Assembly (NCBI GenBank): GCA_025964295.1
Contig: JAOPZD010000602.1
Span: 1 to 7,317, forward strand
Source: Conexibacter sp.
GTDB taxonomy: Bacteria; Actinomycetota; Thermoleophilia; Solirubrobacterales; Solirubrobacteraceae
Length of the DNA: 7,317 nucleotides
Direction: 5' to 3'
The stretch's first letter is position 1. Each line of letters opens with the position of its first letter. The position numbers were made by a program, and so were the translations under genes. The notes beneath the pieces are model-generated. The model searched no databases. It worked only from the letters and a program-made list of their open reading frames with translations, and was not told where the DNA came from. Positions 1 to 5,934 of the stretch are shown piece after piece.

Positions 1-401
1 GCCGGGTCCTGGGGCGTCGTGGTGGAGCCGTCGCCTGAGCCGGACCCGGACCCCGTGCCGCTGCCACCACTCGCGCCGCCCCCGCCCGCGCCTCCGCCCG
101 TCGCCGACGCCGTGCCGCGCCGGCTCGTTGCGCCCGACCCGTTGCGCGCAGCCGTCGCCGTCGTCCCGCCGCTACGCCCCGCCTTGCGGGACGACGACGA
201 GCCGCCGTACCGCCGCGCCCGCCGGTGCGACCGCAGCTTCACCGACCGCTGCGCCGCGGTGCTCTGCGCCGCCTTGGGCGTCGTCGTGGTGGTCGCCGCG
301 CTGGGCGCAGGGCCGCCGTCGTCGCCGGCCTTGACGACCAGGACGACGGCCAGCGCCAGCAGGGCGCCGGTGAGGAAGAAGAGGAGGTTGCGACGGAACA
401 C
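1..401 (-). CDS. Membrane-anchored low-complexity protein, N-terminal part (runs off left edge)
   Basis: An open frame on the minus strand starts at a GTG (399-401) and stays open to the left edge, giving about 133 visible residues. It begins FRRNLLFFLTGALLALAVVL: two arginines and then one hydrophobic helix of about 20 residues. This is typical of a single-pass membrane anchor or uncleaved signal with the N-terminus inside. After the helix comes an Ala/Thr/Lys/Arg-rich stretch with a basic patch (about residues 50-75), then a long Gly/Ser/Thr/Ala-rich tail up to the edge. No catalytic domain is visible in this part; it may lie outside the window. GTG was chosen because it sits directly before the basic-hydrophobic N-terminus, the frame has a stop about 16 codons upstream, and no ATG lies between. 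No strong ribosome-binding site precedes it. It is divergent from the aldehyde dehydrogenase. Function is not recognised; the membrane topology is inferred. Confidence 0.6.
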   Translation of the reverse strand, partial: MFRRNLLFFLTGALLALAVVLVVKAGDDGGPAPSAATTTTTPKAAQSTAAQRSVKLRSHRRARRYGGSSSSRKAGRSGGTTATAARNGSGATSRRGTASATGGGAGGGGASGGSGTGSGSGSGDGSTTTPQDP

Positions 402-508
402 GGCAGACTCTGCAACGAGTGTGCCCCAAAGAAGGTGACGCGGTCGTCATCGCGGACATCAGCCGGTAGGCTTGACACCCCGTCAGCGAAGCGACCGGAG
501 AAGGACGC
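402..508. promoter_or_regulatory. Divergent intergenic promoter region
   Basis: This spacer separates two divergently transcribed genes, so it should hold promoters for both. On the plus strand the best -10-like hexamer is TAGGCT (467-472), about 37 nt before the aldehyde dehydrogenase ATG, but no good -35 lies 16-19 nt upstream. TTGACA occurs at 472-477 but has no fitting -10 downstream before the ribosome-binding site. A strong Shine-Dalgarno sequence (GGAGAAGGA, 497-505) precedes the ATG at 509. I see no convincing promoter for the minus-strand gene. The promoter assignment is weak; the ribosome-binding site is clear. Confidence 0.35.
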
Positions 509-2065
509 ATGGCAGGTATCGAGGAGCAGGTGCAGCCCGACGTCGCCGTCCCCGAGGCGGCCCCCGCGGGCGCCAAGGAGTTCGCGGTCGAGAACCCGGC
601 GACCGGCGAGGTCATCGCCCACTGCCCGGATCTCGGCCCCGAGGACATCGCGGCCATGGCGCGTCGCGCGCGCGAGGTGCAGCCCGCCTGGGAGGCGCTC
701 GGCTTCGAAGGCCGCGCGCGCATCCTGCGCCGCATGCAGAAGTGGGTGATCGACCACCAGGAGGAGGTCATCGCCGTCATCCGGTCCGAGACCGGCAAGA
801 CCTACGAGGACGCGCTGATCGCCGAGATCTCCTACGGCGCCGCCGCGTTCGGGTTCTGGGCCACGAACGCCGAGAAGTACCTGGCCGACGAGAAGGTCAA
901 GTCCTCCGCCGTCCTGGTCAAGGGCAAGAAGCTCATGCTGCGCTACCGCCCGCTCGGGCTCGTCGGCGTCATCGGGCCGTGGAACTACCCGTTGACCAAC
1001 TCGTTCGGCGACTGCATCCCGGCGCTGGCCGCGGGCAACAGCGTGATCCTCAAGCCGTCGGAGATCACGCCGCTGACGTCGCTCAAGCTCGCCGAGGGAC
1101 TGGCGGAGTGCGGCATCCCGGAGGGCGTCTTCCAGGTCGCCACCGGCCTCGGCGCCACGGGCGCCGCGCTGGTCGACGAGGTCGACATGATCATGTTCAC
1201 CGGCTCGACCGCGACCGGCAAGAAGGTCATGAAGGCCGCCGCCGACACGCTCACGCCGGTGTCGCTCGAGCTCGGCGGAAAGGACCCGCTGATCGTCCTG
1301 GCCGACGCCGACGTCGACCGCGCCGCCAACACCGCGTTGTACTACGGCATGCTCAACGGCGGGCAGACCTGCATCTCGGTCGAGCGCGTCTACGTCGAGG
1401 AGCCGGTGTACGACGAGTTCGTGGCCAAGGTCACCGAGAAGGCCCGGGCGCTGCGCCAGGGCTTCGGCGCCGCCGGCAGCGCGGACGTCGGGTCGATGAC
1501 GTTCCCGCCGCAGGTCGAGACCGTCGAGCGCCACGTCGAGGACGCCAAGGCCAAGGGCGCCCGCGTCCTCGTCGGCGGCACCCGCGGCCAGCACGACGGC
1601 GGCTATTGGTACGAGCCGACCGTCCTGGTCGACGTCGACCACACCATGTTGGCGATGACCGAGGAGACCTTCGGCCCGACGCTGCCGATCATGAAGGTCC
1701 GCGACGAGGAGGAGGCCATCAAGATGGCCAACGACTCGCCCTACGGACTCGGCGCCTCGGTCTTCGGCAAGGACGTCAAGCACGCTGAGGCGGTCGCCCG
1801 CCGCGTCGAGGCCGGCGCCGTGTGCGTCAACGACGCGCTGGTCAACTACAGCGCGCTGGAGCTGCCCATGGGCGGAGCCAAGGCCTCCGGCCTGGGCTCC
1901 CGCCACGGCGCCGGCGGCATCCGCAAGTACTGCCAGCAGCAGGCCATCCTCGTCACCCGCTTCGCGACGAAGAAGGACCCGCACATGTACCCGTACTCCG
2001 CCAAGATGACGGGCCGCCTGTCCAAGCTGTTCAAGTTCCTCTACGGCCGCGGGAACCGCGACTAG
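509..2065 (+). CDS. NAD(P)+-dependent aldehyde dehydrogenase (succinate-semialdehyde dehydrogenase/GabD2-like)
   Basis: This 518-aa protein of the aldehyde dehydrogenase superfamily oxidises an aldehyde to its carboxylate with NAD(P)+, probably in the cytoplasm. All core motifs are present: the oxyanion Asn159 in GPWNY, Lys182 in LKPSE, the FTGS nucleotide-binding loop (230-233), the general base Glu254 in LELGGK, the catalytic Cys288 in GGQTC, and the EETFGP motif with Glu386 and Phe388. The CIS-ERVYV context around the cysteine and the GLGSRHG segment (461-467) near the end resemble actinobacterial GabD2-type semialdehyde dehydrogenases. The substrate cannot be read from sequence. Glu185 in the KPSE motif is the position that favours NAD+ in many family members, unlike the Ser/Gln common in NADP+-using GabD enzymes. 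The last 30 or so residues (from about 489) form an extra basic and aromatic tail. A good Shine-Dalgarno (GGAGAAGGA) lies 3 nt before the ATG. It appears monocistronic, with no metabolic partner gene in view. Confidence 0.95.
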   Translation: MAGIEEQVQPDVAVPEAAPAGAKEFAVENPATGEVIAHCPDLGPEDIAAMARRAREVQPAWEALGFEGRARILRRMQKWVIDHQEEVIAVIRSETGKTYEDALIAEISYGAAAFGFWATNAEKYLADEKVKSSAVLVKGKKLMLRYRPLGLVGVIGPWNYPLTNSFGDCIPALAAGNSVILKPSEITPLTSLKLAEGLAECGIPEGVFQVATGLGATGAALVDEVDMIMFTGSTATGKKVMKAAADTLTPVSLELGGKDPLIVLADADVDRAANTALYYGMLNGGQTCISVERVYVEEPVYDEFVAKVTEKARALRQGFGAAGSADVGSMTFPPQVETVERHVEDAKAKGARVLVGGTRGQHDGGYWYEPTVLVDVDHTMLAMTEETFGPTLPIMKVRDEEEAIKMANDSPYGLGASVFGKDVKHAEAVARRVEAGAVCVNDALVNYSALELPMGGAKASGLGSRHGAGGIRKYCQQQAILVTRFATKKDPHMYPYSAKMTGRLSKLFKFLYGRGNRD

Positions 2066-2079
2066 GCCCCTTCGCCAAG

Positions 2080-2106
2080 GCCGGCGCGTCCGACGACGCG
2101 CCCGGC
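2080..2106. terminator. GC-rich hairpin between convergent genes
   Basis: GGCGCGTC (2083-2090) and GACGCGCC (2095-2102) are perfect inverted repeats around a CGAC loop. The stem extends to 11 bp (2080-2090 with 2095-2106) if one C is bulged. It lies 14 nt after the aldehyde dehydrogenase stop and about 14 nt beyond the stop of the convergent secreted-protein gene, where a shared bidirectional terminator would be expected. No clear U-tract follows on either strand, which is common in high-GC actinobacteria. Its role is inferred from structure and position. Confidence 0.5.
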
Positions 2107-2120
2107 TCTGGTCGCGTCGA

Positions 2121-2849
2121 CTAGTTCGTGATCTGCGGTTGGATGTATCCGGACTGCACGTAGTACCCCATGTCGTCGAGCAGGGGGCCGCCGAGGCTGG
2201 CTCGGAAGATGGCCGAAGCACTACCCGTCCCCGTGCCTTGGAGGCAGCCGCTGCTCGACCACGAGGCGTTCAGGGCCTGACCGGAAGACGGGAAGATCAA
2301 GAGCTGGCTGGTGTTGCCGTAGGTCGCCGGCATCGATCCGGTGATGGTGATGCCGCTGCCGGTGGTGCTGCCGGTGGGGTTGAACGTCGTGGCGTTGCCG
2401 CATGCGCCGTTGAGCTTCACGATGACGCAGCTGAAGCCGGTGTAGGAGCCGGACGTGATGTTGGTTGATGGCGCGTATGTTGCGCCGTTGAAGCTGCCGC
2501 TGCTGGCACACTTCACCGCCGAGCTCTGACCCACAGAGGTGCACGATGAGGTGAAAGAAGGGGTCAGACCGCTCATCAGGCCGACGCCGCTCCCCAGGCT
2601 CGGGCCGTTCAGATGTCCGGTGATCTCCGAGTAGTTGCACACCGTGGCCTGCTGCCCGGGGCCGCCGACCGGGTAGACGACGAACAACGGCGCGTGAGCG
2701 AAGCGGCTGATGAACCTGACGTTCGACGCCAAACCGCCGCTGCTGTTGCCGTTCGTCGTCCAGGAGCCCATCGAAGGCGCGGGGGCAACCAAGATCATGA
2801 CCGTGGCGAGCGCCCCTCCGAGGACGTTCCTTGCTGACGGTACGTACAT
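2121..2849 (-). CDS. Secreted six-cysteine protein of unknown function
   Basis: This predicted 242-aa exported protein belongs to no family I recognise. The N-terminus (MYVPSARNVLGGALATVMIL, then VAPAPS) is a typical Sec signal peptide, with likely cleavage around residues 22-27. The mature part is rich in Gly, Ser, Thr and Asn, has few charged residues, and contains six cysteines (71, 103, 114, 141, 150, 202), an even number consistent with three disulfides outside the cell. The composition suggests a beta-rich extracellular or surface protein; this is inference. The start is firm: GGGAGG (2856-2861) lies 6 nt upstream of the ATG, and the signal peptide begins there. Base composition looks less GC-rich than the neighbours, with more A/T at third positions, hinting at a different history or weaker codon selection. 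It is convergent with the aldehyde dehydrogenase and follows the sigma-factor gene on the same strand across a 156-nt gap, so it is probably transcribed separately. Confidence 0.8.
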   Translation of the reverse strand: MYVPSARNVLGGALATVMILVAPAPSMGSWTTNGNSSGGLASNVRFISRFAHAPLFVVYPVGGPGQQATVCNYSEITGHLNGPSLGSGVGLMSGLTPSFTSSCTSVGQSSAVKCASSGSFNGATYAPSTNITSGSYTGFSCVIVKLNGACGNATTFNPTGSTTGSGITITGSMPATYGNTSQLLIFPSSGQALNASWSSSGCLQGTGTGSASAIFRASLGGPLLDDMGYYVQSGYIQPQITN

Positions 2850-3005
2850 TGGTTGCCTCCCTGAGCGCGGATTGGTGGCCGCCAGGATCGAAGATGAGGC
2901 GCCGGCGGTCTACAGCCAGGTGGCAGACTAAGCCTCGCCACGCGGTGCTCACGCGATCACAGAAGTTCTGATCAGACCACAGCCAACGTCACGAATCGGG
3001 GCCGC
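2850..3005 (-). promoter_or_regulatory. Upstream region of the secreted-protein gene
   Basis: This 156-nt spacer lies between the sigma-factor stop and the secreted-protein start. Reading on the minus strand, a -10-like TAGTCT is at 2930-2925, about 75 nt before the ATG, without a convincing -35. A perfect 10-bp palindrome TCTGATCAGA is at 2967-2976, upstream of that hexamer, and could be a small operator or chance. TGTCGA, the ECF42 -35 element, is absent here, so nothing links this gene to the neighbouring sigma factor. I see no clear terminator for the sigma operon. Confidence 0.3.
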
Positions 3006-4271
3006 TCAAGCGGTGCGAGCGGCGTCAGCGCGCTGCAGCAGCAGCTCCCGCTCGCGCGCGTTGCGCGTGAGCGTCGCCGCGTGGGTCAGCTCGGCGTGGG
3101 CCTCCGCGTGGCGGCCGAGCTTCCCCAACAGGTCGGCGCGTACCGACGGCAGCAGGTGGTTGCCCTCCAGCGCGCCGGAGGCGACGAGCGCGTCGGTGAT
3201 CGCGAGCCCCGCGGCGGGGCCGAAGGCCATGCCGACGGCGACGGCGCGGTTGACCTCGACGATGGGAGACGGGGTCAGGCGGGACAAGACCTCGTACAGC
3301 GCCGCAATGCGGATCCAGTCGGTGTCCTCGGCGGTCCGCGCGCGGGCGTGGCAGGCGGCGATCGCGGCCTGCGCCACGTACGGCCCGCCGCCGGCGGCGC
3401 ATGCCTCGGCCCGCGACAGGGCCGCCAGCCCGCGCGTCATCAGCAGCCGGTCCCAGCGCGAGCGGTCCTGGTCGAGGAGCAGGATCGGCGCTCCGTTGGG
3501 AGCGACACGGGCGCGCAGCCGCGACGCCTGGATCTCCATCAGCGCCACCAGACCGTGGACCTCGGGCTCGTCGGGCGCCACCTCCGCCAGCACACGGCCC
3601 AGCCGCAGCGCGTCGAAGCAGAGGTCGGCCCGCAGCCAGTCGTCGCCCGCCGTGGCCGCGTAGCCCTCGTTGAAGATCAGGTACACCACCTCGAGGACCG
3701 ACGCCAGGCGCTCCGCCAGCTCGCCGGCCTCCGGCGCCGCGAAGCCGACGCCGGACTCCGCCAGCGTCCGCTTCGCCCGCACGACACGCTGCTGCACCGT
3801 CGCCTCGCTGGTCAGGAACGCCCGCGCGATCTCGTCGGTCTTCAGCCCGCCGAGCATCCGCAGCGTCAGCGTGATCCGCGCCTGCGTCGAGAGCACCGGA
3901 TGGCAGCAGGTGAACATCAACGACAACAGGTCGTCGCCGACCGCGTCGTCCAGCGCCGCCTCCACCTCGTCGCGGGCGACCGTCAGCTCGGCGCCCATCA
4001 TCCACGCCAGCTCCTCGTGCTTGCGCTCGAGGTTGGCGGCCCGGCGCCAGCCGTCGATCGCGCGGCGCTTGGCGGTGGCCATCAGCCAGGCGCCCGGGTT
4101 GTCCGGGACGCCCGACCGCGGCCACGCCTCCAGCGCCGCGACCAGCGCGTCCTGCGCCAGGTCCTCGGCAACGCCTACATCTCGCACCATGCGGGCCAGG
4201 CCCGCGATCAGCCGCGGTGACTCGATCCGCCAGACGGCGTCGATCGCGCCGTGGACGTCACGCGCCACCAT
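3006..4271 (-). CDS. ECF sigma factor of the ECF42 type with C-terminal TPR-like extension (DUF6596)
   Basis: This 421-aa extracytoplasmic-function sigma factor directs RNA polymerase to specific promoters. Region 2 spans about residues 15-78 (AEDLAQDALVAALEAWPR, then NPGAWLMATAKRRAIDGWRR). A TCCHP motif sits at 121-125. The region 4 helix-turn-helix is at about 130-170 (LKTDEIARAFLTSEATVQQR). The 250 residues after region 4 are far beyond a minimal ECF sigma and match the COG4941/ECF42 extension: NEGY (201-204), LLLDQDRSRWD (264-274), GPYVAQAAIAA (296-306), PSPIVEVNRAVAV (335-347) and a helical C-terminus. In the family this extension is TPR-like and takes part in control of activity instead of a classical anti-sigma factor; none is encoded here. 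The start ATG (4271-4269) lies 11 nt after the stop of the DGPF gene. The frame stays open further upstream, but only as a shadow of that gene. Partnership with a DGPF protein is the hallmark of ECF42. Confidence 0.93.
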   Translation of the reverse strand: MVARDVHGAIDAVWRIESPRLIAGLARMVRDVGVAEDLAQDALVAALEAWPRSGVPDNPGAWLMATAKRRAIDGWRRAANLERKHEELAWMMGAELTVARDEVEAALDDAVGDDLLSLMFTCCHPVLSTQARITLTLRMLGGLKTDEIARAFLTSEATVQQRVVRAKRTLAESGVGFAAPEAGELAERLASVLEVVYLIFNEGYAATAGDDWLRADLCFDALRLGRVLAEVAPDEPEVHGLVALMEIQASRLRARVAPNGAPILLLDQDRSRWDRLLMTRGLAALSRAEACAAGGGPYVAQAAIAACHARARTAEDTDWIRIAALYEVLSRLTPSPIVEVNRAVAVGMAFGPAAGLAITDALVASGALEGNHLLPSVRADLLGKLGRHAEAHAELTHAATLTRNARERELLLQRADAARTA

Positions 4272-4282
4272 CGGCCGCCGCC

Positions 4283-4702
4283 CTAGCTCGACGACGTCGT
4301 CTGCTCCGGCGGTTCCACCGACAGCGTGCCCGCCGCCTCCTGGACGTCCGGCGCGAAGTCCGACATCTCGAAGATCTGGCGCAGCTCGATCGCCGTGCCC
4401 TCGGTGGCCGGGACGCGCTTGGCCCACTCGATCGCCTCGTCGCGGGACTTCACGTCGATGACCCAGTAGCCGCCAACGACCTCCTTGGCCTCCGCGAACG
4501 GCCCGTCGACCACCGACGCCTTGCCGCCCGCGCCGAACTCGATGCGCGCGCCCTTCGACGGCGGCTGCAGGCCGTCGAGCGCTAGCAGCGCGCCGGCCTT
4601 GGTCAGCTCCTCGTTGTAGCGGCCCATCGCGGCGACGTCCTCGGCGGTCGGCTCGAAGTTCTCGTCGCCGCCGTCGATCTTGATGAACATGATGAAGCGC
4701 AT
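4283..4702 (-). CDS. YCII-related DGPF-domain protein, ECF42 partner
   Basis: This 139-aa protein of the YCII/DGPF family has a small ferredoxin-like alpha-beta fold. The N-terminal strand MRFIMFIKID, the helix EDVAAMGRYNEEL (21-33), the naming motif DGPF at 66-69 and the strand GGYWVIDV (77-84) are all visible, followed by an EAIEWAKRVP helix (89-98). The last 20 or so residues are an acidic and Ser/Thr-rich tail. Biochemical function is unknown for the family. In many actinobacteria and proteobacteria such genes sit beside, and are the main targets of, ECF42 sigma factors, so a role in the same stress or signal response is likely. It is the first gene of the two-gene operon. AGGAGA (4713-4708 on the minus strand) lies 5 nt before the ATG and fixes the start. 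Confidence 0.93.
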   Translation of the reverse strand: MRFIMFIKIDGGDENFEPTAEDVAAMGRYNEELTKAGALLALDGLQPPSKGARIEFGAGGKASVVDGPFAEAKEVVGGYWVIDVKSRDEAIEWAKRVPATEGTAIELRQIFEMSDFAPDVQEAAGTLSVEPPEQTTSSS

Positions 4703-4745
4703 GCTGGTCTCCTGAAGGTGATGGGGAAGGCTCTCTCACCCGGGA

Positions 4746-4770
4746 CGACGATCGCGCCGCGCGATCATCG
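4746..4770. repeat. Palindrome filling the spacer of the ECF42-type promoter
   Basis: GATCGCGC and GCGCGATC flank a single central C at 4750-4766, a perfect 8-bp dyad. Beyond one mismatched pair (4749/4767) the symmetry continues for three more pairs (CGA at 4746-4748, TCG at 4768-4770), giving 11 of 12 matching pairs. It covers the space between the promoter -35 and -10 elements and overlaps both. It could be an operator for an unknown repressor. It could equally form a hairpin that ends transcription of the signalling operon, whose last stop codon lies about 30 nt upstream on the same strand; no U-tract follows. Confidence 0.6.
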
Positions 4771-4773
4771 ACA
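4747..4773 (-). promoter_or_regulatory. Putative ECF42-dependent promoter of the DGPF-sigma operon
   Basis: On the minus strand TGTCGA (4773-4768) is followed by a 17-nt spacer and then CGTC (4750-4747), ending 44 nt before the DGPF start codon. From memory, the ECF42 target promoter described in Streptomyces venezuelae has TGTCGA at -35 and CGA/TC at -10, which this matches at normal spacing. None of the other intergenic regions in the window contains TGTCGA. The site would make the sigma factor autoregulatory. The match is seen; the function is inferred. Confidence 0.7.
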
Positions 4774-4800
4774 TGCGCGCAGGAGTTGGCGCGCCGGCGC

Positions 4801-5166
4801 TCAGGCCAGCTCGTCGACGAGCCGCAGCAGGTCCAGCGGCGAGAACGGCTTGGTCAGGAACAGGTCCGCGCCCGCGGTCCGCGCCCGCGTCTCGTTCTCC
4901 TGCGCGCCCGCGGCGGTCAGCATCACGATCGTCGCCTTCGCCGCGCCGTTGTCCTGCGCGCGGATCCGGCGGCACGCCTCGATGCCGTCCATGCGCGGCA
5001 TGTCGATGTCGAGGAAGACCAGCTCGGGATGGACCTCGGAGGCCAGCTCGACCGCCTCCACGCCGTTGGCCGCCTCGTGCAGCTGGAAGCCCGCGACATC
5101 CTCCAGCGTGGTGGAGACCAGCTTGCGGATGAACGGGTCGTCGTCGACGATCAGCACGCTGCGCAT
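4801..5166 (-). CDS. Stand-alone CheY-like response regulator receiver
   Basis: This 121-aa protein is a single receiver domain with no output domain. All phosphorylation residues are present: acidic cluster Asp8-Asp9-Asp10, phospho-acceptor Asp53 in FLDIDMP, Thr84 in MLTAAG and Lys106 in LTKPFSP. Such proteins act by binding a partner or as a phosphate shuttle in a relay. The gene starts 4 nt after the HD-GYP stop and is last in the kinase operon. The obvious inference is that it receives phosphate from the hybrid kinase and either regulates the HD-GYP protein or relays to a target elsewhere. No strong Shine-Dalgarno precedes the ATG (only GAGG about 12 nt upstream), so translational coupling to the upstream gene is likely. 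Confidence 0.93.
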   Translation of the reverse strand: MRSVLIVDDDPFIRKLVSTTLEDVAGFQLHEAANGVEAVELASEVHPELVFLDIDMPRMDGIEACRRIRAQDNGAAKATIVMLTAAGAQENETRARTAGADLFLTKPFSPLDLLRLVDELA

Positions 5167-5170
5167 GACG

Positions 5171-5926
5171 TCAACCGGCCTCGAGCCGGATCTCGTCCAG
5201 CCGCGCCGACGGGATCTGCATGAACGCGTCGACGACTTCAGGGTCGAACTGCGTGCCGCTGGACTCCTCGATCATCTCGCGCGCGGTCTGCAGCGGCGAT
5301 GGCGGCCGGTAGGGGCGGATGGTGGTCAAGGCGTCCAGGACGTCGGCCACGGCGAACACCCGCGCGGCGAGCGGGATGACGTCGCCCGCCAGCCCGTCGG
5401 GATAGCCGGCGCCGTCCCAGCGCTCGTGGTGATGGCGCACGACCAGCTTCGCCTCGCCGAGGAAGTCGATCTCGCGCAGGATCTCCCACCCGACCAGCGG
5501 GTGGCGCTCCATCAGCGTGCGCTCCTCGGGCGTCAGCGGCTCGGGCTTCCACAGGATCGAGTCCGGGACGGCGACCTTGCCGACGTCGTGCAGCAGGAAG
5601 CCGAACTCGACCTCGGGGTCGTCGCTGAACGGCGCGTCGAGCACCCGCGCGATCTCCATCCCGTAGGCGGCCACGCGCTCGGCGTGCTTGCCCGTGTAGG
5701 CGTCGCGCGCCTCGACCGCGTTGCACAGCGCACGCACCGTGGCCATGTAGGACCGGCGCAGCTCGTGGCGCCGCTCGCGCTCGCGCTTGAACGTCTCGCG
5801 CAGGTCGGCGGCGTAGCGCTCGAGCTGCTGCTCCTTCGCGGCTGCAGAGCGCTCGACGGTCGCCAAACGCTCCTGCAGCACCGAGAGCTCAGCGGTGGTG
5901 GTCCCCTTGCCTGACATGTCCTCCAT
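5171..5926 (-). CDS. HD-GYP domain protein, probable cyclic-di-GMP phosphodiesterase, with N-terminal coiled coil
   Basis: This 251-aa protein of the HD-GYP family is a predicted metal-dependent phosphodiesterase that breaks down cyclic-di-GMP. Residues about 12-58 form a charged coiled coil rich in Glu, Arg, Lys and Leu. The HD-GYP domain follows, with conserved residues visible: His81 (TGKHAERV), His113-Asp114 (HDVGK, Lys117), His142 (ERHPL), the His165-167 run (HHHERW), GYP at 174-176 in DGAGYPDGL, and Asp195 in the VADVLDAL segment, then RPYR. The metal ligands and GYP loop look intact, so activity is likely. Unlike the common REC-HD-GYP architecture it has no receiver; the next gene supplies one separately. 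I chose the ATG at 5926, 8 nt after the kinase stop. A second ATG three codons on (5917) has GGAGG only 2 nt before it and cannot be ruled out. The frame is open further upstream only as a shadow of the kinase gene. Confidence 0.93.
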   Translation of the reverse strand: MEDMSGKGTTTAELSVLQERLATVERSAAAKEQQLERYAADLRETFKRERERRHELRRSYMATVRALCNAVEARDAYTGKHAERVAAYGMEIARVLDAPFSDDPEVEFGFLLHDVGKVAVPDSILWKPEPLTPEERTLMERHPLVGWEILREIDFLGEAKLVVRHHHERWDGAGYPDGLAGDVIPLAARVFAVADVLDALTTIRPYRPPSPLQTAREMIEESSGTQFDPEVVDAFMQIPSARLDEIRLEAG

Positions 5927-5934
5927 CGCCGAGC

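Noticed and set aside
239..2221. Long minus-strand open frame (660 codons) opposite the aldehyde dehydrogenase
   Set aside because: It overlaps the whole of a clear enzyme gene, its translation is Arg/Gly/Ala/Asp-rich without domain motifs, and such frames are expected as shadows in high-GC codon-biased DNA.
3002..3013. Inverted repeat CCGCT-CA-AGCGG over the sigma-factor stop codon as a terminator
   Set aside because: The stem is only about 4-5 bp, overlaps coding sequence and the stop codon, and has no following U-tract.
3081..4220. 379-codon plus-strand frame opposite the sigma factor
   Set aside because: It is antisense to a fully recognisable sigma factor, and its translation is Arg/Gln/Gly/Leu-rich without motifs.
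4272..4739. Upstream extension of the sigma-factor frame to 4739
   Set aside because: This part is antisense-free but in another frame of the DGPF gene, is Arg/Gly-rich and has no sigma motifs. The ATG at 4271 directly after the DGPF stop gives the normal family N-terminus.
4774..4800. Short palindromes TGCGCGCA and GGCGCGCC just after the CheY-like stop
   Set aside because: Eight-base GC palindromes are common by chance at this base composition; no repeat or spacing pattern supports a site.
4999..5010. TGTCGA copies within the CheY-like gene as further ECF42 promoters
   Set aside because: They lie inside coding sequence on the plus strand, where no gene is oriented to use them, and I did not find supporting context.
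4718..5914. 398-codon plus-strand frame opposite the CheY-like and HD-GYP genes
   Set aside because: Its low-complexity translation lies antisense to two genes with complete motif sets; no start signal or domain supports it.
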